Shown: positions 57,912 through 64,000 of the stretch, in pieces
How the letters are laid out: every line of letters begins with the position of its first letter
How positions within the stretch are numbered: the stretch's first letter is position 1
Assembly: GCF_000423925.1 (NCBI RefSeq)
Contig: NZ_AUIX01000027.1
Location: 1 to 64,000 of the forward strand
Length of the DNA: 64,000 nt
From: Butyrivibrio sp. VCD2006
GTDB taxonomy: Bacteria; Bacillota; Clostridia; Lachnospirales; Lachnospiraceae
Reading direction: 5' to 3'
Program-made: the position numbers and the translations under genes
The notes under the pieces: model-generated
Told to the model about the DNA's origin: nothing
Databases searched by the model: none
What the model saw: the letters and a program-made list of their open reading frames with translations, nothing else

Positions 57912-59432
57912 ATGAGTACGATACGGTTTTGTGGCAGCTCCGACGGAAGCAAAAGTCTGTTGGAAATCATGAGAGAGAAAGAATATCGTATCCATGCTGA
58001 CTGCAGTGGCCTTGGCACCTGCGGAAAATGCAGGGTACGATTTATTTCTGATACACCAAAGCCGACGGATACAGAAAAGAAACATTTATCAGAAAAGGCT
58101 CTGAGCGAGGGCATTCGTCTTGCGTGTCAGACAAAGGTCAGCGGAGATTTCACAGTTGAGATGGATGACTTGGATGATGCCATGGAGATTGCATCAATCA
58201 AGGGCAGCTATGCGGAGGAGATTGCATCAATCGAGGGCAGCGATACTGAGGAGATTGCATCAATCGAGGACAGCGATGTGGAGGTAATGCCTCGTAATCC
58301 GGTGGTGGCTATAGATATTGGTACCACCACCCTGGTGGCAGCACTCCTTGATCCTGGCCGCAGAAAAATCATTAAAGCGGTAACAGGGGTTAACCATCAG
58401 CGTAGCTTTGGCGCAGATGTGATATCCAGAATTCAGGCAGCCAATCAGGGGAACGGCGCTGAACTTAAGGAATTGATACACAGTGATATCAGAAATCTTT
58501 TATCTTCTCTTGGCGTGGATGAAACTGTACCTGAAATTATTACCGCCAACACAACCATGCAGCATCTATGGCAGGGGCTTTCCTGTGAAACTCTCGGCGT
58601 AGCGCCTTATACTCCTGTGGACATAAGCTGCAGAACTATAGAAGGCTGTACACTCCTTCCCGGCATAAGTACATATGTGGGAGCTGACATTGTAAGCGGC
58701 ATTGTGGCAGCAAAAATGGACCAGTCTGAAAAGCCCTGCATTCTGATTGACCTAGGCACCAATGGTGAGATGGCTATAGGAAACAGAGATAAGATCATGG
58801 TCGCAAGCACTGCTGCTGGACCTGCCTTTGAGGGTGGAAACATTTCCTGTGGCACTGCAGGGATCCCCGGAGCTATAAGCGGCATCACTATCGAAAGGGG
58901 AGCTATAAAATACGAAACTATCGGAGGTCTTACCCCGGTTGGACTTTGCGGCTCGGGTGTTGTTGAGATTGTCTATGAGCTTCTAAAGGAGGAGCTTATC
59001 GATGATATTGGACTTCTTGATGATGCTGTAGATGAAGATGGTTTCAGAATCGCAGATCAGGTCTTTTTCACACAGAAGGATATAAGAGAGGTTCAATTAG
59101 CAAAGGCTGCAATCAGAGCCGGACTTGAAACACTTTTGCAGGCATACGGAATTGGTTACGATCAGGTAGACACACTCTATTTGGCAGGGGGCTTTGGCTT
59201 GAAGATTAATCTGGAAAAAGCCTGCGCAATCGGACTCCTTCCAAGAAAGCTTCTGAATCGTACCAAGGCTGTGGGAAATACATCGCTCAAGGGTGCTGCT
59301 TTGTATGCATTTGATGAAGGAATACGTGACAGATTCATAAGGGTTGCTTCCTCTTCAGAGGAGGTCAGTCTTGCTGATAGCGGAGTCTTTCAGGAAAAAT
59401 ACATGGAGCAGATGTACTTTGAAACTATGTGA
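57912..59432 (+). CDS. 2Fe-2S / ASKHA-domain protein (RamA-like corrinoid activation family)
   Basis: 506 residues. Residues 1-80 are a plant-type ferredoxin domain (HADCSGLGTCGKCRVRF and a later ACQT: CxxxxxCxxC...C). Residues about 130-500 contain the actin-like ATPase/DUF4445 fold (VVAIDIGTTTLVAALLDPG, ILIDLGTNGEMAIGN, GLCGSGVVEIVYEL, LYLAGGFGLKINLEKACAIG). Relatives reductively activate corrinoid proteins of methyltransferases, but no corrinoid or methyltransferase gene is in the window. The linker has three 11-residue tandem repeats. The ribosome-binding site is weak. Confidence 0.85.
   Translation: MSTIRFCGSSDGSKSLLEIMREKEYRIHADCSGLGTCGKCRVRFISDTPKPTDTEKKHLSEKALSEGIRLACQTKVSGDFTVEMDDLDDAMEIASIKGSYAEEIASIEGSDTEEIASIEDSDVEVMPRNPVVAIDIGTTTLVAALLDPGRRKIIKAVTGVNHQRSFGADVISRIQAANQGNGAELKELIHSDIRNLLSSLGVDETVPEIITANTTMQHLWQGLSCETLGVAPYTPVDISCRTIEGCTLLPGISTYVGADIVSGIVAAKMDQSEKPCILIDLGTNGEMAIGNRDKIMVASTAAGPAFEGGNISCGTAGIPGAISGITIERGAIKYETIGGLTPVGLCGSGVVEIVYELLKEELIDDIGLLDDAVDEDGFRIADQVFFTQKDIREVQLAKAAIRAGLETLLQAYGIGYDQVDTLYLAGGFGLKINLEKACAIGLLPRKLLNRTKAVGNTSLKGAALYAFDEGIRDRFIRVASSSEEVSLADSGVFQEKYMEQMYFETM
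58185..58283 (+). repeat. three 33-bp in-frame tandem repeats
   Basis: Units 58185-58217, 58218-58250 and 58251-58283 encode EIASIKGSYAE, EIASIEGSDTE and EIASIEDSDVE. The nucleotide copies share GAGATTGCATCAATC and differ at few positions, indicating recent duplication in the linker between the ferredoxin and ATPase domains. Confidence 0.9.
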
Positions 59433-59521
59433 TCGGAGCTATCTGCATCGTGTGCCTAAAAACAGAAGAGTGATATGGCAAGATAAATATCGTGGGTCTA
59501 AGGAAGCTTTGGGGAGAAGAT

Positions 59522-59962
59522 ATGGTATATAGAAAAAAGAATTTCTTTTTGGGGCAGCTTGATAATATTGAGTTTGTCGTTGTTCTAACCAGGTACCAGA
59601 ATAAATGGGTATTTTGCTGGCATAAGAAAAGGAAAAGCTACGAGAATCCGGGAGGCCATGTAGAGCAGGGAGAAACAGCGATGCAGGCAGCAAGACGCGA
59701 GCTGTATGAAGAAACCGGAATTACCGACTGCGAGATCATCCCGCTCTGGGATTATGAGCAGCCTTGGGATGATGAAATCCATAGGAATAATGGACGTTTT
59801 TATCTTGCTATCGTGAATTCTCTTGGTGAACTTCCCGAGAGCGAAATGGAAAAGATTGAGCTTTTTGACGAAGTACCCGAGAACTTCACTTATGACAGAG
59901 AAGATGCTTTAAGCGATTTTGAGATGGCTTCAAATATGCTAAAGGCATGGGAAAGGAAATAA
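59522..59962 (+). CDS. Nudix hydrolase
   Basis: 146 residues from the ATG at 59522, preceded by GGGGAG; the frame is open to 59492. The Nudix box GGHVEQGETAMQAARRELYE ends in ETGI and fits Gx5Ex7REUxEExGU completely. It hydrolyses a nucleoside diphosphate linked to some moiety; relatives include 8-oxo-dGTP diphosphatases. Cytosolic, 89 nt after the ASKHA gene. Confidence 0.88.
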   Translation: MVYRKKNFFLGQLDNIEFVVVLTRYQNKWVFCWHKKRKSYENPGGHVEQGETAMQAARRELYEETGITDCEIIPLWDYEQPWDDEIHRNNGRFYLAIVNSLGELPESEMEKIELFDEVPENFTYDREDALSDFEMASNMLKAWERK

Positions 59963-60209
59963 TTATTCCTCATAATAGGCCGCAAACCTCGTCCTCAAGA
60001 GGTGAATGGATTTTAGTAAATTTTAAATAACGAATACAATTAAATGCTGGAAAGACAGGTAATACAAGGTGAAATAAATAATTCATTTCAACGCAGAGTT
60101 TTTTAATAATAATTTAAGAGATATTTACTTATGAGAATTTGCGGAATTTAGTAAAATGGTTGTGGTAATCTAGTTAACATAAACCATTTATCTCAGGAGG
60201 TAATTATCA

Positions 60210-61745
60210 ATGAATAAAAAATCTGCTTTTGAAGTATACCTGTCTGCGGTTTTTAAATGGGGTATTACTGCACTGGTATCGGCCTGTATGTTTGCTACAG
60301 CAATGTTCATAGTAGAAAAGACAATTGGCTTTTATCAGGTTATCCCTTGGATCGCAGTAATAATTTTCGGTATCATGGATGTGTGTTTCTTTATTACAGG
60401 AATGCTGATTCTTAAGTCTTCATTTGATGAAGATGGATATTTAAAAGATGGAAAACTTCAAATAGGAAAGATTTTCTGCTCAGTTGTTCTTATCCTTCAG
60501 TGGAACTACATTATTTACATGGTTCCGACCAGAACATTCTGGGGATTTTTATGTTTCTTCCTGATACTTATCGGATTCTTTATGGATATTAAGCTACTGT
60601 CCGTTACCGGCAGTATTTGTATTGTTTCTATGTTTATTGCATGGTTTGTCAGAGGCACAGCTCTTTTGCCAGTAAAAGACGAACTCTTTATTACAGATGT
60701 AATCATGTGTGTTGTAGGCCTTGTGCTTTCGTTAGCCGGCCTTGTAATGTTCTTATTCTTTGTTTCACACTTTTTGATTACTGCCAAAAAGGATGAGCTT
60801 GAAGAGAACAACAGGCGTGTTACAGGTGTTATGGATGCTGTTCGTTCAATATCTTCCAAGATGGTAACTGCAGGAACAACTCTTTTGGATATCTCATCAA
60901 GTGAGAGCGCTTCAGCAGAAGAGCTATCAGCAACAAGTGATGAGCTTGTTAAAAACAGTAATATTCTTGGTAATAAAGCAGATGAGAGTATGGCAAACTT
61001 GTCAGAGCTTAATGATTGCGCAAGCATTGTAGAAGAAAATGTTGAGACTGTTGAGAAGACATCTGACAACCTTCTTAAGAAGTCAAAAGAAAATGAGAAA
61101 TCATTAAATGATCTTCAGGGAATAAATTCTGAAGTTTCTGATTCTATGGCAGTTACAACAGATATTGCAGACAGACTTCTAAAGGCAGTAGAAGAAATTG
61201 GAACAACGCTTGAACTTATTCAGGGAATTTCGTCATCAACAAGTCTTCTTGCTCTTAATGCTTCAATTGAGGCCGCAAGAGCGGGTGATGCTGGAAAGGG
61301 ATTTGCTGTTGTAGCAACTGAAGTTGGTAAGCTTGCAGAAAACACGCAGAGCTCACTTAAGGACGTTGGTGCAATAATTGAAAGAGTTCAGAAGAACGTA
61401 GAAGAGATTACAGGACAGGTTGAGATAAATGCCAATAAGCTTGCTGAACAGAATGAACAGTTTAAGACAGTATTTGGCGACATAAGTGAAATGACTACAA
61501 TGCTGAATGATTCGGTTAATGCAATTGAAGAGATGAATGAGGCACATAAACGCCAGTTAGAAATCATCAAAAAAACTGTTGAGATTAACCAGAATATCGC
61601 AGAGAGTATCAGAAGTGAGAACGAGCAGTTTGTGGCTATCAGTACCATGGCTGGAAATAATGCTACAAATACTGAGCATGTTGCACAGCAGGCTAGTGCA
61701 ATCAATGACATGGTTGATGAGATTAATCGTCTTCTAAATAATTAA
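60210..61745 (+). CDS. methyl-accepting chemotaxis protein with multi-helix N terminus
   Basis: 511 residues. Six predicted helices in residues 10-195 with no sizeable external domain, so any ligand would be sensed in or near the membrane or in the cytoplasm. There is no HAMP domain. The signalling domain (about 215-505) has the tip [45 protein letters not shown] precedes the ATG. Unlike the receptor at 39854-41596, I see no riboswitch in its 247-nt upstream region. Confidence 0.88.
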   Translation: MNKKSAFEVYLSAVFKWGITALVSACMFATAMFIVEKTIGFYQVIPWIAVIIFGIMDVCFFITGMLILKSSFDEDGYLKDGKLQIGKIFCSVVLILQWNYIIYMVPTRTFWGFLCFFLILIGFFMDIKLLSVTGSICIVSMFIAWFVRGTALLPVKDELFITDVIMCVVGLVLSLAGLVMFLFFVSHFLITAKKDELEENNRRVTGVMDAVRSISSKMVTAGTTLLDISSSESASAEELSATSDELVKNSNILGNKADESMANLSELNDCASIVEENVETVEKTSDNLLKKSKENEKSLNDLQGINSEVSDSMAVTTDIADRLLKAVEEIGTTLELIQGISSSTSLLALNASIEAARAGDAGKGFAVVATEVGKLAENTQSSLKDVGAIIERVQKNVEEITGQVEINANKLAEQNEQFKTVFGDISEMTTMLNDSVNAIEEMNEAHKRQLEIIKKTVEINQNIAESIRSENEQFVAISTMAGNNATNTEHVAQQASAINDMVDEINRLLNN

Positions 61746-61760
61746 AAAGATGTGAGTGTC

Positions 61761-61802
61761 AAAAGACTGTGCCTTCTAAAAAAGAGGGCACAGTCTTTTT
61801 TT
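61761..61802 (+). terminator. intrinsic terminator after the second chemoreceptor
   Basis: AAAAGACTGTGCC (61761-61773) pairs perfectly with GGCACAGTCTTTT (61787-61799), continuing into a T-run. Confidence 0.92.
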
Positions 61803-62100
61803 ATTTAATACGAGGAAATTGCGCCTTAGGGCGATTGTAAAGCAGGAGTCATAACCTGCCGCCGTATTTACTCCTGAAGAAGAGTATAGCGGAAAATTCC
61901 GCGTTAATTAATGCAGCGCTGTGCCGGAAAAGTCACTGCATGTTTTTACAAATCCGTCCTGACATGGTAATATATATTCGCTGTGTTAGGACTATTTTTA
62001 TGTCATAATAGATAAATGGTGCCCGGCGTGGTATTCGGTACAATAAGCTGAGATAACAAATGGCTTAAATAAAGCATTTTTAGAAGGAGATACATAGAAA
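61803..62100 (+). other. intergenic region upstream of ychF with several small stem-loops
   Basis: Non-coding. Visible dyads are CGCC-TTA-GGGCG (about 61822-61834), GCAGG...CCTGC (about 61842-61859) and GCGGAA-AATTCCGC (about 61890). AAGGAG near 62083 is the ychF ribosome-binding site. The folded part does not match a riboswitch or RNA family I know. The last 150 nt probably hold the ychF promoter. Confidence 0.35.
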
Positions 62101-63198
62101 ATGAAACTAGGAATCGTGGGACTTCCGAATGTCGGAAAAAGTACCCTTTTTAATTCACTTACAAACGCAGGAGCACTTGCTGCAAACTATCCTTTTGCAA
62201 CAATCGATCCTAATGTGGGAATCGTTGCAGTACCGGATAAGAGACTTAAGCTCCTCGGAGACCTCTACAATTCCAAGAAGGTTACACCTGCAACAATCGA
62301 GTTCGTTGATATTGCAGGACTTGTTAAAGGTGCATCTAAGGGTGAAGGACTTGGAAACCAGTTCCTTGCTAACATTCGTGAGACAGATGCTATTGTACAT
62401 GTTGTAAGATGCTTCGAGGATCCTAACGTTGTACACGTAGACGGAAGCGTTGATCCTGCCAGAGATATCGATACAATCAACCTTGAGCTTGTATTTGCTG
62501 ATCTTGAAGTGCTTGAGAGAAGAATTGCAAAAACAACCAAGGCTGCAAGAATGGATAAGACAGCAGCTAAGGAGCTTGAGCTTCTTAATAAGATCAAGGA
62601 GGTTCTTGAGTCAGGTAAGATGGCAAGAGAGCTTGAGCTTGACGACGAGGATGAGAAGGCTCTTATGAATACATATGATCTTCTCACATGGAAGCCTGTT
62701 ATTTATGCAGCAAATGTTAAGGATGATGATCTTGCAGATGATGGTGCTTCTAACCAGTATGTTGCAGCTGTTCGTGAGCTTGCAGCAAAGTCAGGCAGCG
62801 AAGTATTTGTTATCAGCGCTCAGATTGAAGCTGAGATTTCCGAGCTTGAAGCTGATGAGAAGGCTGAGTTCCTTGAGAGCCTTGGTCTTACAGAGTCAGG
62901 TCTTGATAAGCTTATCGCAGCAAGCTACAGAACTCTTGGACTTATGAGCTTCCTTACATCAGGTGAGGACGAGACAAGAGCTTGGACTATTAAAATCGGA
63001 ACAAAGGCACCTCAGGCAGCAGGTAAAATTCATACAGATTTTGAGCGTGGATTCATCAAAGCTGAAGTAATCAATTATGAAGATCTTCTTCGTGAAGGCT
63101 CCATTGCAGCCGCAAAAGAAAAGGGCCTTGTCCGCATGGAAGGTAAAGAATATGTCGTTCAGGACGGCGATGTAATCTTATTTAGATTCAACGTGTGA
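62101..63198 (+). CDS. ychF: redox-responsive ATPase/GTPase YchF (OLA1 family)
   Basis: 365 residues. P-loop [15 protein letters not shown] at the N terminus, switch [22 protein letters not shown], then NVKDDD in place of NKxD (YchF prefers ATP), a helical insertion and the C-terminal TGS domain ([37 protein letters not shown]). It is a universally conserved ribosome-associated P-loop protein, and the length is exactly typical. It has its own terminator. Confidence 0.97.
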   Translation: MKLGIVGLPNVGKSTLFNSLTNAGALAANYPFATIDPNVGIVAVPDKRLKLLGDLYNSKKVTPATIEFVDIAGLVKGASKGEGLGNQFLANIRETDAIVHVVRCFEDPNVVHVDGSVDPARDIDTINLELVFADLEVLERRIAKTTKAARMDKTAAKELELLNKIKEVLESGKMARELELDDEDEKALMNTYDLLTWKPVIYAANVKDDDLADDGASNQYVAAVRELAAKSGSEVFVISAQIEAEISELEADEKAEFLESLGLTESGLDKLIAASYRTLGLMSFLTSGEDETRAWTIKIGTKAPQAAGKIHTDFERGFIKAEVINYEDLLREGSIAAAKEKGLVRMEGKEYVVQDGDVILFRFNV

Positions 63199-63228
63199 TC
63201 CGATAAAGCATCAAAAAAGTAAAAATAT

Positions 63229-63264
63229 GGACACTGATTCGGGTTTACTCGAAAATCAGTGTCC
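63229..63264. terminator. intrinsic terminator between ychF and the convergent decarboxylase
   Basis: GGACACTGATT (63229-63239) pairs perfectly with AATCAGTGTCC (63254-63264), followed by TTTTT on the plus strand. Confidence 0.92.
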
Positions 63265-63337
63265 TTTTTCATTATATATGAAGTGCGTACTGCGGTAATC
63301 AGGAACAGCAAGGCATTATTGAGCCTGCAACTCGCGT

Positions 63338-64000
63338 TTATTTAAGTAAATCCAGGAATTCTCTTAGCCTGTTTTCTGTAACATGCTGCATCACAACGAT
63401 GTGTGATAAATCACCGCCAAGCCGCTCATCGTAATCGGGTGCGAGATTGTACATTTTTGCAATTTCTTCTGATGGGCGTTTGAAATATACTGTATTTGAC
63501 ATAGGCTCAAGCCACGCAGGCCAGCCTATTTTATCAAATTCGCTTTTAAGCCATTCTGCGCGATCAAGAATTTGGGTTGCCTGAGCTGCAAAATCTTCCT
63601 TTGTTGTATGATTGATGATCCACCAGAGTTTTATGGGCGATGTTGCTGAACGCGAGCAGTTTATCATGGGCATGGTGGCATTTAAGTAAGACACAGAATA
63701 TGGATTCTGATTATCCCTTACAGTTCTGGTTGTGATGAAAAGTCCCGAAGGCTCATCCATTCCGAAAAACTTATGGCCACTGATAGCTATAGAGTCATAG
63801 GGCTGAATGTTGCGGTTCAAAACATCCTTATATTTTGTATGAGGAAGGTAACCACCGAAAAGCGCTGCATCAATATGTCTGTATACTTCCATCTGAGGAT
63901 ATTTAGCAAGCACAGCATTCAGCTTTTCCTGATCGTCGATACCACCTTTGAAAGTGGTTCCCATGGCATAAACAACAAGCGCCGGTTTGCCGGGAACTAA
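63338..64000 (-). CDS. hdc: PLP-dependent histidine decarboxylase-like protein, partial (5' end beyond window)
   Basis: The C-terminal 220 or so residues of a group II PLP decarboxylase. The frame continues through the window edge upstream of the internal Met at 63964, encoding LVPGKPALVVYA before MGTTFKGG, so the start lies beyond 64000. Motifs: HIDAALFGGYLP (the PLP-binding Asp) and SIAISGHKFFG-type, with the Lys that forms the Schiff base. The closest resemblance is PLP-type histidine decarboxylase; other amino-acid decarboxylases of the same fold are possible, so the symbol is tentative. Confidence 0.78.
   Translation of the reverse strand, partial: LVPGKPALVVYAMGTTFKGGIDDQEKLNAVLAKYPQMEVYRHIDAALFGGYLPHTKYKDVLNRNIQPYDSIAISGHKFFGMDEPSGLFITTRTVRDNQNPYSVSYLNATMPMINCSRSATSPIKLWWIINHTTKEDFAAQATQILDRAEWLKSEFDKIGWPAWLEPMSNTVYFKRPSEEIAKMYNLAPDYDERLGGDLSHIVVMQHVTENRLREFLDLLK

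Noticed and set aside
59963..60209. Second chemoreceptor riboswitch
   Set aside because: By analogy with the receptor at 39854-41596 I looked for a GEMM core and a leader terminator; neither is present.
1..64000. tRNA, rRNA, transposase or integrase genes
   Set aside because: I looked through the intergenic regions and protein set and found no cloverleaf with CCA-type end, no rRNA sequence and no DDE, tyrosine or serine recombinase. A tRNAscan-SE run would be needed to exclude a missed tRNA.

Overview
The window looks like a chromosomal stretch of a rumen or gut Lachnospiraceae bacterium, most likely Butyrivibrio or Pseudobutyrivibrio. That is an inference from content. The gene set combines plant-polysaccharide enzymes (GH53, GH13 pullulanase, GH51 and an unsecreted GH9 resembling the Butyrivibrio cellodextrinase Ced1) with a dense set of GGDEF and hybrid-kinase genes, AGGAGG ribosome-binding sites, moderately low GC, and a non-ribosomal peptide synthetase. 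I see no rRNA, tRNA, CRISPR array, transposase or phage genes.

Layout. 0.3-2.3 kb: small accessory genes (DUF3781, a GNAT acetyltransferase, an XRE regulator with a superoxide-reductase-like tail). 2.4-10 kb: a MATE exporter followed by a two-module NRPS (A-PCP-C-A-PCP-C) with degenerate key residues in its first half. 10-17.8 kb: surface and polysaccharide functions (BspA-type LRR protein, GH53 galactanase lipoprotein, membrane-anchored pullulanase). The two divergent glycosidases are separated by an array of seven regularly spaced palindromes. 18-24.8 kb: a soluble diguanylate cyclase, a PfkB kinase, a small Fe-S redox cluster, an MFS transporter and a radical SAM protein. 24.9-27.5 kb: an operon with an ArsR-type operator (M29-like peptidase, small unknown, ArsR-DUF2087, flavodoxin-fold oxidoreductase). 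27.6-29.1 kb: a NifX-FKBP fusion and a nucleotidase-like HAD protein.

29.2-41.8 kb is a signalling island: a stand-alone Hpt protein, a REC-GGDEF response regulator, an amino-acid-permease/hybrid-kinase fusion, a second hybrid kinase, a Cache-GGDEF cyclase in operon with an orphan solute-binding lipoprotein, and a chemoreceptor. The chemoreceptor's leader carries a candidate c-di-GMP-I riboswitch followed by an intrinsic terminator. I infer a circuit in which nutrient sensing drives a phosphorelay that sets c-di-GMP, and c-di-GMP then gates expression of the chemoreceptor. This circuit and the palindrome array are the most interesting content.

42-55.7 kb is carbohydrate and redox metabolism: an enoate-reductase-like flavoenzyme, cytoplasmic GH9, a ROK repressor with a clear operator, a ChvE/MmsAB-type monosaccharide ABC transporter, a HAD phosphatase, cytoplasmic GH51 arabinofuranosidase and an MFS transporter. 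55.8-64 kb holds an ABC-F ATPase with a possible leader peptide, a 2Fe-2S/ASKHA corrinoid-activation-type protein with a 33-bp tandem repeat, a Nudix hydrolase, a second chemoreceptor, YchF, and a PLP decarboxylase cut by the right edge.
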